This document shows positions 46,697-56,125 of a DNA stretch of 64,000 nucleotides, one piece after another. Position numbers and translations under genes: made by a program. Position 1 is the stretch's first letter. Each line of letters begins with the position of its first letter. The notes under the pieces were generated by a model. The model was not told where the DNA came from. It was given only the letters and a program-made list of their open reading frames with translations, and made no database searches. The stretch covers positions 2,542,001 to 2,606,000 of the forward strand of contig NZ_CP119391.1 of the NCBI RefSeq assembly GCF_031886125.1, in the 5' to 3' direction. This DNA is from Halomonas piscis (GTDB taxonomy: Bacteria > Pseudomonadota > Gammaproteobacteria > Pseudomonadales > Halomonadaceae).

Positions 46697-47787
46697 AGAA
46701 TAACTGCAGCACTTTGGACCACAAGGTAGAGGCAGGAGGGCCAGTGCCGGTACCCTCCCTGCTTTACCGACCAAAGTGAAGCAGAGCATGGGATACCAAC
46801 AGCTGACCCAGACACAACGATACCAGATTTACGCCCGCCATGACTTGGGCAGGAGCCAGCGACAGATTGCCAGGGAACTCGGGCTCCACAGCAGCACGAT
46901 TAGCCGTGAGCTGCGCCGCAACGCGACGGCCAGTGGCTATGATCCTGAACAGGCTCAGGCTTGTAGCGATCACCGACGACGTACCGCCCGCAAGTGGACG
47001 AAGCGCTTGCCCAGCTTGATCGCGGCGGTGGCCGACCGACTTCGTGAAGAATGGAGCCCAGAGCAGATCAGTGGATTCATGGCACCGTTGGCCGGTATCG
47101 GCGTTAGCCATCAGTGGATTTATTCCCTGGTCTGGGAGGACAAGGCCCGCGGCGGCACGCTTTGGCAGCATCTCCGGCAGCCCAAGAGGCGCAGCAAGCA
47201 CCGTGCTCACGCCAAAAACGCCGGGCTTGGCAAGATACCTGATCGCGTGGGCATCGAGCATCGTCCGGCCGAGGTTGAGAATCGGCGCCACATCGGCCAC
47301 TGGGAGGGTGACACGGTGCTTCAGGGACATAAGCAATCAGGCATTGTCACGCTGGTTGAGCGCCGCAGCGGCTATCTATTGGCGGCACGGCTACCCAGCA
47401 TTACAGCGGCGTTGACGAAAGCGGCCATGATCCGCCTGCTGAAGCCTCGTCGAGGTGCGGTGAAAACGATCACGCTGGATAATGGCTCGGAGTTTTCGGA
47501 GCACCAGGCCGTGGCGAGCGCCGTAGCAGCGAGAACCTACTTTTGCGACGCCTATTGCTCAGGGCAACGTGGCACCAATGAAAACACCAATGGCTTGATT
47601 CGGCAGTATTTTCCCAAGGGAACCAGCTTCCGCCAAGTCACCGATGCCGAGCTACGCAGGGTGGTGAGAAAGCTCAATGACCGCCCCCGAAAACGACTCG
47701 GCTATCGAACACCGGCACAGGTGTTTCTGGGGGAGTACTCTGGAGCACTGAATACCGCAGGTGCTGCGCTTATTGTTTGAATCCAGG
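46686..47787 (+). mobile_element. IS30-family element, 1102 bp
   Basis: Ends CCTGAATTCATAGAATAA and complement of CCTGGATTCAAACAATAA, flanked by a 3-bp duplication AGA (46683-46685 and 47788-47790). Inserted at codon ~6 of the IS701 transposase. Removing it restores the IS701 frame MQELDLSVSALLDD, which matches VQELDFSFSALLDD of the remnant near 37,020. Confidence 0.92.
46776..47780 (+). CDS. IS30-family transposase
   Basis: 330-334 residues depending on whether the GTG at 46776 or the ATG at 46788 (MGYQQLTQTQRYQIYARHDL) is used. Helix-turn-helix SQRQIARELGLHSSTISREL; DDE core with GHWEGDTVLQGHKQSGIVTL, ITLDNGSEFSEHQAVASAV and [20 protein letters not shown]. Intact. Confidence 0.93.
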   Translation: MKQSMGYQQLTQTQRYQIYARHDLGRSQRQIARELGLHSSTISRELRRNATASGYDPEQAQACSDHRRRTARKWTKRLPSLIAAVADRLREEWSPEQISGFMAPLAGIGVSHQWIYSLVWEDKARGGTLWQHLRQPKRRSKHRAHAKNAGLGKIPDRVGIEHRPAEVENRRHIGHWEGDTVLQGHKQSGIVTLVERRSGYLLAARLPSITAALTKAAMIRLLKPRRGAVKTITLDNGSEFSEHQAVASAVAARTYFCDAYCSGQRGTNENTNGLIRQYFPKGTSFRQVTDAELRRVVRKLNDRPRKRLGYRTPAQVFLGEYSGALNTAGAALIV

Positions 47788-47874
47788 AGATCCAGTTCTT
47801 GCATTCTTCACCCTATGATCGCTTCCATATCAACTACATGCATTGTAACTGATGAAGTTACGGCTGTAGTACTA

Positions 47875-48731
47875 GGGCCTGTTGACGTTTCATGGCAGGG
47901 GTATTGGCAGGATAGGGGCAAGCTCGCAGAATAAAGGTTCCTACACCAACAAACTGCAAGCCTGCCATGCCCCGACAAATGCTCACGGATGAACACTGGT
48001 CGAAGCTGAAACCTATCCTGCTTCAACAAGGTATTTATGACAAGGCCGACTTGCGTACCACGATAGAAGGCATCCTTTATCGGATGCGCACCGGCTGCCC
48101 GTGGCGGGACCTACCGGAGACGTTTGGCCCCTGGAACACGGTCTACAAGCGTTTTAACGCCTGGTCAGCGAGTGGAAAGCTGATGAGGCTTTTCAGCTCT
48201 CTGGTGGAGGAGCCTGATGTTGAGTGGCTGTTCATTGATGGCTCCTACGTCAAGGCCCACCAGGACAGCACCGGAGCTGCCACGGAAGACGCAGAAGCTA
48301 TTGGCAAAAGTCGTGCAGGCAATACCAGCAAGATCCACTTGACCGTAGATGCCTATGGGCTACCGATCACCTTCAGAATAACCGGGGGTGAGGTGCACGA
48401 CAGCACGGAAGCCCGGGCATTGATTGACGATTTGCCAGCGGGTGATGCATTGGTGGCTGACAAGGGCTATGACAGCGAGCGTATCCGTGAACAGATCGAA
48501 GCCAAGGGCATGGCTGCCGTCATTCCACGCAAACGCAACTCAAAGAAAGGAAATGCCAATCTGGACAGAGGCTTATATCGCTATCGGCATCTGGTTGAGA
48601 ATGCCTTTGCTCGATTGAAGCCGTATCGCGCCATCGCAACGCGTTACGACAAGCTCAAGCGAAACTACGAAAGCATGGTGGCCTTGGCCTGCGGCTTTTT
48701 ATGGCTACCAATGTGAAACGTCAACACGCCC
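47875..48731 (+). mobile_element. IS5-family element, 857 bp (copy 2)
   Basis: Ends GGGCCTGTTGACGTTTCA and complement of GGGCGTGTTGACGTTTCA, flanked by TA (CTAG on the left, CTAA on the right). Inserted at the outer edge of the IS701 end. Confidence 0.92.
47967..48716 (+). CDS. IS5-family transposase (copy 2)
   Basis: 249 residues, nearly identical to the copy split at 52868-54960 and close to 42620-43369. Catalytic regions LFIDGSYVKAHQD, DALVADKGYDSERIREQIEA and RYRHLVENAFARLKPY are intact. Confidence 0.92.
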   Translation: MPRQMLTDEHWSKLKPILLQQGIYDKADLRTTIEGILYRMRTGCPWRDLPETFGPWNTVYKRFNAWSASGKLMRLFSSLVEEPDVEWLFIDGSYVKAHQDSTGAATEDAEAIGKSRAGNTSKIHLTVDAYGLPITFRITGGEVHDSTEARALIDDLPAGDALVADKGYDSERIREQIEAKGMAAVIPRKRNSKKGNANLDRGLYRYRHLVENAFARLKPYRAIATRYDKLKRNYESMVALACGFLWLPM

Positions 48732-48763
48732 TAATTGTTTAGTCCCGAGGTGTAGTGGTCTAT

Positions 48764-50482
48764 CCCGCCTATTTCATCACAGCCTTCGCCGAGCGGCATT
48801 TCGGGGCTTCCCGACGGTGCTGACTGAGTGACCGCTGAATTCCGTCTCCGAACAGCGCGGCATTGATAGCCTTTAGTTTTCATTTCTGTCGATTTTATTG
48901 CCCTCAGCTATTGATCGCTGTCGATCGGCCACGGGCGATGCTCGGCGAGACGCCGATCTCGGTAGCTATTCGTGCTGTCGTGGCGTGAGCTACGCTAAGG
49001 CGCCCCATCGGGGTAGCGCCTTCAGCGCCGAGGGCCACCATCGGTTTGCGGCAGCGCCCAGCCGCAGCGTGATCTGCCGGGCGTGCACCGTGATCGTCGC
49101 CGCGACCTTGAGCAGTTGCTCTCGCAGCCGTATCAGGCTCCAGCCCTGCTGCGTCTGACCCTCGATCAGGCAGCGCAGCCCATGCAAGACCTGGTAGGCG
49201 CAGAGACTCAGCAACAGGTTGACCTGGTTGCGTGCCATCACGTCCTGCACCGTGGAGGCGCCGCGATCCGTCGACGAGAGGTGAACGTTGAGGGCCGACT
49301 TCAGCTCCCCCATGTGGGCCTCGGCCTTGCCACGCTTGCGGTACAGCGCTAACACCGTCTCCGGTGGATAATCGAGCTTGTTGAGGTTGGTGACCAGGAA
49401 GAAGGCGTGGAACAACAGATCGTCGGGATTCTCCTGAACCACCAGCACCACGCGGCGCGGTGACGCCCAACTCTCCGCCTGGTATTCCAGGTCATGGCAC
49501 CATTCGCGGGGTGTCTCGGGCGGTCTGCCAGGCGGCCGGGTGAGGTAAGGCTCTGCCTTGGCCTGCAATACCGAGTTGCTCTTCAGCCTCCCCAGATAGG
49601 CGATGTCCCGGGCGTCCATGGCACGCAGCGTCTCGCCATCGGTGAAGCCGGCATCCAGGCGCACCCGGATCTGCGCCACGTCCAGATTCAGGCCTTCCGC
49701 CATGCGCTGCACCAGATGGGGAATCCAGGTATCGGCATCCTCGGCCGGTCCGACATTGCCCTCGCGCAACAGGCCGCCCAGCATGTCGCCGGTCTCGGCG
49801 ATGGAGGCAATCAGCGGCGAGTAAATGCGGGCCCCGGCATAGCGATTGAAGGCGGAGCCACCTTGGTGACCAAAGACCTCGATCGGCAGGCCGTCAATAT
49901 CCAGGGTCAAGTGCTTGGGCCGTTTACCGCTGTATAGCGAGCGCAGTCGCCAGATGGCCAGGCGCAGCAAGCCCTCGTGGAGCGTATCGATGTTGTCATC
50001 CATCCCCAGACAGCCGAGTAGCCGTGACAGGGTCGCTTGGGAGGGACACGCCTGGCCCAGGGGGGTCAGTCCACGGCCTCGCTACATGCCAAGTGCCAGA
50101 GCGGGTCCTGCTGGAGCGTGCCGGTATCGCTCAGGTCGTACCAGCCCATGGCGCGCTGGAGCACCACGGTGCGGATCTGACGGGCCAACGAATGGCGGAC
50201 CCGCAGCGGGTCACGCGGGTCGATGAGGTGGTCTTCCATGGCCTCGATGACACCGCTGCGATCGAGGGCTTCACGGAGCAACAAGGTGCCGGCATCACTG
50301 GTGGTCGCGGCGCCGCTGAGCTGGACGTTGATGGAGCCGTTGCAAGAGGGCGACCAGGTCGTTAGGGTTTCACCCATGGCGGTTGGTCCTCTGGAATCAG
50401 GCTCTTGGTCGAATTTTCTGATTTATCAAGAGGATACCATCCGCCATCTTCTTTTCCAGGACTGCCCGGTGAATATCCAGGG
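48764..50482 (-). mobile_element. IS1380-family element copy 3, diverged
   Basis: Ends CCCGCCTATTTCATCACAG and complement of CCCTGGATATTCACCGG. About 1719 bp, clearly more diverged from copies 1 and 2 than those are from each other. The flanking bases TCTAT and ATCAT do not match, so no target duplication is seen. Bases 48764-48989 hold no gene. Confidence 0.83.
48990..50377 (-). pseudogene. IS1380 transposase copy 3, frameshifted
   Basis: Starts MGETLTTWSPSCNGSINVQL at 50377 and ends ALKALPRWGALA at 48990. Relative to the intact copy one base is missing at ~50,074-50,080 (expected Ala-Arg-Gly codons read GCC-GTG-GAC), so the frame stops after LACSEAVD and resumes in another frame. Otherwise the catalytic regions are kept. 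Confidence 0.88.
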
Positions 50483-50616
50483 ATCATGTGCAATACCCTA
50501 GCGCCGTCGTTACATCTGTCTTTCGATGCTTATACGGCTCCAAGCGCCAAATTAGCATTTCCCCATTCAGCCTTCCACATTCCTGCCACATTTCTCATGC
50601 TTTTTTCGTAGTGGCA

Positions 50617-50645
50617 CAAAAAAGCGCCTTCGTAGAGGTGCTTTT
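50617..50645 (-). terminator. Terminator for the two-component operon
   Basis: Arms GCGCCT and AGGTGC (one G-T pair) around TCGTAG, flanked by A6 on one side and T4 on the other, so it can act in both directions. It lies ~45 bp after the sensor kinase stop. Confidence 0.65.
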
Positions 50646-50689
50646 CCATCAGGGCGGGCGGCTGTAAGCTTCATCCGGTGTGGTCTGCG

Positions 50690-52057
50690 TTATTTACCCG
50701 CGACGACGGGCAGTTCCACCATCACTTTTAACCCGCCGGCGCTGGCGCGGCTCAGCTTCATACGACCACTGTAAAGAGCCACCAGATCAGTCACAATCGC
50801 CAGCCCCAGGCCACTACCCGGGCGCTGTTCGTCCAGTCGTTTGCCGCGCTGTACCGCCTGCTGACACTCCGCTTCGGACATACCGGGGCCATCATCGCTA
50901 ACGGTTAAGGTTAACTGCTGCTCGCCTCCTGCTACCTTTAGCTGCACATCGCCGTGTGCCCAGCGCAGCGCATTATCCAGCAAGTTGCCTACCAGCTCCT
51001 GGATATCCTGCTCATCCATATGCACCTTGATGTCACCCGCCCAGGTGGGGCGCAGCGCAATGCCGCGCCGCTGGGCAAGCCTGGCCAGCCCATGGAGCAG
51101 CGGCGCCAGGGTGACGTGCAAATCAATGGGCGCAAAGTGTGCGCCTTCGCCCGCTGCCGATGCCCGCGCCAGGTGGTGGCGTACCGCACTATCCACGCGC
51201 GCCAGCTCCACTTCCCAGGCGGCACGGTTCTCTTGTGGCAGTTGTCGTAGCTGTAAGCGCATCACACTCAGCGGTGTTTTCAGCGCATGGGCAAGGTTGC
51301 CAGCGGTATGGCGTCCGCGCTCGATCAGGCGCTGATCGCGGACCAGCACCGCGTTCATCGAGGCTGCCAGGGTCGCCAGTTCATCAGGCAAGCGGGTATC
51401 CAACTGCTCCGCACTCCCCTGCTCTACATCCTTTAGATTGGCGTGCATGCGGCGCAGCGGCGCCAGCCCCCAGCGCACCTGCAGCGCCAATACGCCCAGC
51501 AGCAGCACGCCAAGGCCGGCCATACCACCCCACAGCAGGCGTTGAAATTCACCAATATCCCGGGCTAATGCATCGTCTTGCGCGGCCACACTAATATGCA
51601 GCGGCGCTGCTAACGGCGCCAGGTAGATATCGCGCTCCACCACCCGCAGCGACTGGCTTCGGGGGCCGGGTATCGAGCGGGCGCTAATCGCGTCATTGTC
51701 GATGACCGGCAGGCGCTGATCCCACAGTGAACGCGAAGCCAGGGTGTTTTCCGCGCCATCGGTAATTTGCCAGTACCAGCCGGAGTAGACATTCTCAAAA
51801 CGCGGATCTCCCAACGCCCGGTCGTGGACGAGCTGCTGTTCAAGGCGATCATAGGTAACGCCCGCGATAATGACGTTCAGGGTGGCCCCCAGGCGCTCGT
51901 CAAAGGCCTGCGTGGCCGAAGTACGGTAGTGATGAAACAGCAGCGTACCCGCGATGGGCAGCGCCAGCCCGACCATCACCAAGGCGGCCAGCAGTAGCCG
52001 CACGCTGATAGAGCGCTTTGCCCAGCGGTCTTTCCAGGCGGTGGTATTCTGGCTCAT
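50690..52057 (-). CDS. Sensor histidine kinase, QseC/PhoQ-like
   Basis: 455 residues: two membrane segments (~20-40 and ~178-192) enclosing a periplasmic sensor of ~135 residues, a HAMP linker, the phospho-acceptor His257 in NLAHALKTPLSVMRLQ, and an ATPase domain with NLLDNALRWAHGD, VSDDGPGMSEAE and RPGSGLGLAIVTDLVALYSG. It overlaps the response regulator gene by 4 bp. PepSY-protein genes sit next to the system upstream; by analogy with other PepSY/two-component neighbours the signal could be envelope or metal stress. The signal is not known. Confidence 0.9.
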   Translation of the reverse strand: MSQNTTAWKDRWAKRSISVRLLLAALVMVGLALPIAGTLLFHHYRTSATQAFDERLGATLNVIIAGVTYDRLEQQLVHDRALGDPRFENVYSGWYWQITDGAENTLASRSLWDQRLPVIDNDAISARSIPGPRSQSLRVVERDIYLAPLAAPLHISVAAQDDALARDIGEFQRLLWGGMAGLGVLLLGVLALQVRWGLAPLRRMHANLKDVEQGSAEQLDTRLPDELATLAASMNAVLVRDQRLIERGRHTAGNLAHALKTPLSVMRLQLRQLPQENRAAWEVELARVDSAVRHHLARASAAGEGAHFAPIDLHVTLAPLLHGLARLAQRRGIALRPTWAGDIKVHMDEQDIQELVGNLLDNALRWAHGDVQLKVAGGEQQLTLTVSDDGPGMSEAECQQAVQRGKRLDEQRPGSGLGLAIVTDLVALYSGRMKLSRASAGGLKVMVELPVVAGK

Positions 52058-52728
52058 TCGCCAGCAGGCTCTTCAGCCAATAGCCGATAGCCCTGACCAC
52101 GCAGGGTAGCAATGCGCCAGCTACCCAATTTTCGGCGCAGACGGCTGACCTGAACATCAATCACGTTGGAGTCCGGTTCGTGGTCGCGGTCGTAAACGTG
52201 CTCTGAAAGCTCAGTACGGCTGACGATCCGCGGCGCGGCGTGCATCAAATAACCCAGCAGACGGGTCTCCTGGGCGGTTAACCCCACCGGGCGACCTGCA
52301 AGCGAAACGTGCTGAGTATGAGTATCCAGACTCAGCTCGCCCACTTTCAGCACCGGGTGGGCGTGACCATGACTGCGGCGCACCAGGGCGCGCAGGCGAA
52401 AGAGTACTTCCGCCGATTCGAACGGTTTGGTGACGTAATCATCGGCACCGGCGGTAAATCCTGCGGCTTTATCGGCCCAGCGCTCTCGGGCGGTAAGGAT
52501 CAGCACCGGCAGGTCGATGCCATCTTCCCGCCAGGCGGAAAGCCAGCGGGTGCCATCGCCATCGGGCAGTCCAACATCCAGAATCAGCGTGTCGTAGGCT
52601 TCCGTACGCACTAGAAAATCAGCGTCCTGGCCCGTCGCCGCATGCTCTACCAACCAGTCTCCGTCGCGTAGCGCCTGGCTGAGTTCACGGGTGAGCGCCT
52701 GGTCATCCTCTACCAACAAACACTTCAT
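52054..52728 (-). CDS. OmpR-family response regulator
   Basis: 224 residues: receiver domain with acidic pocket VEDD, phospho-acceptor Asp51 in LILDVGLPDGDG and the lysine region LTARERWADKAAG; then a winged-helix DNA-binding domain with VIDVQVSRLRRKLGSWRIAT and LRGQGYRLL. Pairs with the kinase downstream. AAGAAGGG precedes the ATG. Its upstream region is interrupted 48 bp before the start by the IS5 element, which separates it from the PepSY gene it originally followed. Confidence 0.93.
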   Translation of the reverse strand: MKCLLVEDDQALTRELSQALRDGDWLVEHAATGQDADFLVRTEAYDTLILDVGLPDGDGTRWLSAWREDGIDLPVLILTARERWADKAAGFTAGADDYVTKPFESAEVLFRLRALVRRSHGHAHPVLKVGELSLDTHTQHVSLAGRPVGLTAQETRLLGYLMHAAPRIVSRTELSEHVYDRDHEPDSNVIDVQVSRLRRKLGSWRIATLRGQGYRLLAEEPAGE

Positions 52729-53295
52729 CGGCTAACTACCCTTCTTTTGATATGGCAAATGGGAGCAACAGGCTAGGGCCTGTTGACGTTTCATGGCAGG
52801 GGTATTGGCAGGATAGGGGCAAGCTCGCAGAATAAAGGTTCCTACACCAACAAACTGCAAGCCTGCCATGCCCCGACAAATGCTCACGGATGAACACTGG
52901 TCGAAGCTGAAACCTATCCTGCTTCAACAAGGTATTTATGACAAGGCCGACTTGCGTACCACAATAGAAGGCATCCTTTATCGGATGCGCACCGGCTGCC
53001 CGTGGCGGGACCTACCGGAGACGTTTGGCCCCTGGAACACGGTCTACAAGCGTTTTAACGCCTGGTCAGCGAGTGGAAAGCTGATGAGGCTTTTCAGCTC
53101 TCTGGTGGAGGAGCCTGATGTTGAGTGGCTGTTCATTGATGGCTCCTACGTCAAGGCCCACCAGGACAGCACCGGAGCTGCCACGGAAGACGCAGAAGCT
53201 ATTGGCAAAAGTCGTGCAGGCAATACCAGCAAGATCCACTTGACCGTAGATGCCTATGGGCTACCGATCACCTTCAGAATAACCGGGGGTGAGGT

Positions 53296-54629
53296 CTGAG
53301 GAATCCCCATGAAATGGGTAATAAAATCAGCATGATAGGATTGAAAAAGCCTGCATGAGTCATGCATGTTGTGAGTTACGACACACAACAACATGCGAAG
53401 GAGACCCATGCAGGCCCCTCGATTCTTGCATAACTTGCTGACGTCTTCACTCTCCGTGATCCATGCCAAGCGGCTACAGACCGTCCTCGATACCGTTGGC
53501 GCTCTGCTGGGCGAGCGACGTCTGGGATTAACGGCCATTGGCCGTGCGTTGCCGAGCTCGACGGATGCCAAGCACGCCATCAAACGAGTCGATCGACTAT
53601 TAGGCAACCCTCACCTTCATCAGGAACGACCGCTGTTCTATTGGCTCATGGCCTCGCTGCTGATCGGCCATACAACGCGCCCACTGATTCTGGTGGACTG
53701 GTCGCCGATTGATGACCGCGGCAGGCATTTCCTGCTGCGTGCGGCGGTGCCCTTCGCCGGGCGATCGCTGCCCATCTTCGAGAAGGTTCATCACAAGGAA
53801 GGATGCCCATACTGTGAAGCCTATCTGCTGGATGCGCTGGCAAGGATCCTGCCCGACAAGGCCACGCCGATCCTGGTGACCGATGCCGGCTTTCGTAACC
53901 CGTGGTTTCGGGCCGTTGAAGCGCGCGGCTGGTATATCGTTGGACGGGTCCGTCAGCCCGCCCGTTACCAGGCGTCAGGCGAAGCATGGCAACCCGTGAA
54001 GACCCTGTTTCAACACGCGACATCGGAACCGCAGGCGTGGGGCTCCGTCCGGATCGCCGAAAACCATCCGTTCCGCGCTCAGATGGTGCTCTATTATCGA
54101 CCGCCACGGGGACGTAAGCATCGCAATAAACAAGGCCGGATCTCTCGGGACGGCGGCAGCCGGACGATCGCCCGGCGTCAGCAGGAGCCCTGGGTGCTGG
54201 TCAGCAATCTGCCGGACCGCTCAACGCTGGCGAATAAAGTGGTAACGATCTACCGACAGCGCATGCAGATTGAGGAAGGGTTCCGCGATGTCAAAAGTCC
54301 CTTGTTCGGGCTGGGCTTCGGCATGCATCAGTCTCGCCAGGGCAAGCGCATCGAGGTCCTGCTGCTGATCGCCATGTTGGCGAACGTGGCCATGATGGTG
54401 GCCGGCCTGGATGTCCGAGCCCGGGGGCAACAGCGGCGCTATCAGAGCAACAGTATCCGGCACCGGAGCGTGCTTTCCGTGTGGCGCCTGGGCTTGGAAT
54501 GTCTTCGTCGTCATCAACCCGACGCCGTGCCTTGGCCTGCTTGGACAACCCTCCGAGCACGACTTCGCGAGGAAGTCAGGGAGCAGAGCCTATGCGGCGA
54601 GTAGCAACATATTCGTGGGGATTCGTCAG
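53296..54629 (+). mobile_element. IS10-like IS4-family element copy 2 (1334 bp)
   Basis: Ends CTGAGGAATCCCC and CTGACGAATCCCC; perfect 9-bp duplication GGGTGAGGT (53287-53295 and 54630-54638). Complete and probably mobile. Confidence 0.95.
53408..54604 (+). CDS. IS4-family transposase (intact)
   Basis: 398 residues from the ATG at 53408, which has AAGGAGA just upstream (an ATG-like start at 53393 is also open). DDE core: LILVDWSPIDDRGRHFLLRA (Asp), PILVTDAGFRNPWFRAVEAR (Asp) and the YREK signature YRQRMQIEEGFRDVKSPLFG. Confidence 0.93.
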   Translation: MQAPRFLHNLLTSSLSVIHAKRLQTVLDTVGALLGERRLGLTAIGRALPSSTDAKHAIKRVDRLLGNPHLHQERPLFYWLMASLLIGHTTRPLILVDWSPIDDRGRHFLLRAAVPFAGRSLPIFEKVHHKEGCPYCEAYLLDALARILPDKATPILVTDAGFRNPWFRAVEARGWYIVGRVRQPARYQASGEAWQPVKTLFQHATSEPQAWGSVRIAENHPFRAQMVLYYRPPRGRKHRNKQGRISRDGGSRTIARRQQEPWVLVSNLPDRSTLANKVVTIYRQRMQIEEGFRDVKSPLFGLGFGMHQSRQGKRIEVLLLIAMLANVAMMVAGLDVRARGQQRRYQSNSIRHRSVLSVWRLGLECLRRHQPDAVPWPAWTTLRARLREEVREQSLCGE

Positions 54630-54974
54630 GGGTGAGGTGCACGACAGCACGGAAGCCCGGGCATTGATTGACGATTTGCCAGCGGGTGATGCATTGGTGG
54701 CTGACAAGGGCTATGACAGCGAGCGTATCCGTGAACAGATCGAAGCCAAGGGCATGGCTGCCGTCATTCCACGTAAACGCAACTCAAAGAAAGGAAATGC
54801 CAATCTGGACAGAGGCTTATATCGCTATCGGCATCTGGTTGAGAATGCCTTTGCTCGATTGAAGCCGTATCGCGCCATCGCAACGCGTTACGACAAGCTC
54901 AAGCGAAACTACGAAAGCATGGTGGCCTTGGCCTGCGGCTTTTTATGGCTACCAATGTGAAACGTCAACACGCC

Positions 54975-55343
54975 CTAACGTCGCATATCGTTGATACGCA
55001 CTCCCTCGATGGACATCAACTGGCCGTTATGGCCGTCAAATTCGAACTCGACGACTTGCCCTTGCGGACCCAGCAGCTTGATTTCGTACTCGACCTCTCC
55101 CTCTTCACGCTCTACCTCAACCTCCAGCACTTCACCTATATAGTGGGCTTCCAGCCAATCCAGAATGGAGTCGAGAGGCACCACTTCACCACGGCGTACT
55201 TCGTCGTGTAACGATTCCCAATGCTGATTGCCCGCAGCGCTGCCCACCAGCAGTAGCACCAGGCCTAAACCAGTGACATTGCGGCGAGCGCTTCGCTGGA
55301 AGCTGCCCAGCGGCTGTATAAGACGACGGAATAGGTTACGCAT
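54975..55343 (-). CDS. PepSY-domain protein, membrane-anchored
   Basis: 122 residues: an N-terminal hydrophobic segment (TGLGLVLLLVGSAAG, residues ~24-38) and a PepSY domain (~50-118) with VPLDSILDWLEAHYIGEVLE and the GQVVEFEFDGHNGQLMSIEG ending. PepSY proteins in the envelope are thought to inhibit proteases or modulate partner proteins. The stop codon TAG uses the first base of the IS5 end. Before that insertion it was followed about 50 bp downstream by the response regulator gene, probably as one operon. Confidence 0.87.
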   Translation of the reverse strand: MRNLFRRLIQPLGSFQRSARRNVTGLGLVLLLVGSAAGNQHWESLHDEVRRGEVVPLDSILDWLEAHYIGEVLEVEVEREEGEVEYEIKLLGPQGQVVEFEFDGHNGQLMSIEGVRINDMRR

Positions 55344-55503
55344 AATACCAGCATGCCAAAAGCAACATGAACGCTAGATGAACAGCTTCTTCAGCTTAAG
55401 GAAAGTATCGCAGTGGTATAAATTCCCTATCGCATCCGCTGAATGCGATTGATCCATTCTCGTACAGAGACTCCTGTACAAATACGTAAGGAAGGAATTT
55501 GCC

Positions 55504-55980
55504 ATGAACACCATGAAAAAAATGCTGCTGGTCCCGACCTCTGCCCTGCTGCTTGCCGCTGCTGCAGGTAGCGCCCAGGCCGATTCACTGCCGATGGACC
55601 GCATCGATGACGTATTGACCCACGCCAGTGAATACGGCTTCAGCCACTACGAAGAAGTCAGCATTGAAAACCGTGGCCGCGTAGAGGTGGAAGGTTGGCT
55701 CGACGATGAGTGGTCCGCCGACGTGGAGTTTTCCCTCGATAACGGTGACACACTGCACGAACAGCGTGAGCGCCTGATCACCAGTGCCTGGGGCATGAGC
55801 GAAGACGATATCCGCCAGGCGCTGGACGTGGCAAGTCAGGAGGGAATGGTTGAGTTTGAAGATCTCGATATCGACAAGACCGGTATCATCGATGTGGAAG
55901 GCCGCGATAAGGACGGGCGTGAGCTGGAAATCAGCGTGCGTCAGGGTTCTTCCGAAGTCACCCAAATTGAGCGCGATTAA
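55504..55980 (+). CDS. Periplasmic PepSY-domain protein
   Basis: 158 residues: signal peptide (to about residue 26, SAQA-DSLP), then two PepSY-like halves (~28-85 with MDRIDDVLTHASEYGFSHYE and ~95-155 with IRQALDVASQEGMVEFEDLD). Very acidic, as expected for a halophile's periplasmic protein. AAGGAAGG lies before the ATG. Divergent from the other PepSY gene, with 160 bp between, where the response regulator could bind. A strong terminator follows. Confidence 0.87.
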   Translation: MNTMKKMLLVPTSALLLAAAAGSAQADSLPMDRIDDVLTHASEYGFSHYEEVSIENRGRVEVEGWLDDEWSADVEFSLDNGDTLHEQRERLITSAWGMSEDDIRQALDVASQEGMVEFEDLDIDKTGIIDVEGRDKDGRELEISVRQGSSEVTQIERD

Positions 55981-55995
55981 TGTCTCCAGCTAAGC

Positions 55996-56033
55996 GCTTC
56001 GCAGGCTCCCCACGGGGAGCCTGCGAAGCTTTT
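55996..56033 (+). terminator. Strong rho-independent terminator after the PepSY gene
   Basis: Perfect 16-bp arms GCTTCGCAGGCTCCCC and GGGGAGCCTGCGAAGC with a 2-base loop, followed by TTTT. It also faces the convergent methyltransferase gene. Confidence 0.92.
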
Positions 56034-56125
56034 GTCAGTGCAGCCTTCAGTGCGCGGCCTGCTTACCCGCCGCAAGGCGCGCCATCAGCTCGCGGGATTC
56101 CATGTTCAGTTCGGTATCCCGGCTC

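Larger units (their letters stand above)
45352..47874 (-). mobile_element. IS701-family element carrying an IS30 insertion
   Basis: Inverted ends TAGTACTACAGCCGTAACT at 45352-45370 and 47856-47874. Without the IS30 element (1102 bp plus a 3-bp duplication) it is about 1418 bp, normal for IS701. Both ends abut IS5-type elements. A remnant with the same end lies at 37010-37115. Confidence 0.82.
52868..54960 (+). pseudogene. IS5-family transposase (copy 3), split by IS10-like element
   Basis: 5' part 52868-53295 ends in YGLPITFRITGGEV; the 3' part resumes at 54639 with HDSTEARALIDDLPAGDALV and ends at 54960. The protein would be identical to copy 2 without the insertion, so the event is recent. 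Confidence 0.92.
52776..54975 (+). mobile_element. IS5-family element copy 3, interrupted by IS10-like element
   Basis: Same ends as copy 2, flanked by TA. Without the 1334-bp insertion and its 9-bp duplication it is 857 bp. It landed at the stop codon of the PepSY gene: the TA plus the first base of the IS re-create a TAG stop. Confidence 0.93.

Noticed and set aside
45352..47874. IS701-like and IS30-like transposase genes as one two-gene transposon with shared ends
   Set aside because: A 3-bp duplication AGA and CCTGAATTCA/CCTGGATTCA ends delimit an 1102-bp IS30, and the remnant at 37010-37115 shows the IS701 start without it. It is an IS30 insertion in IS701.
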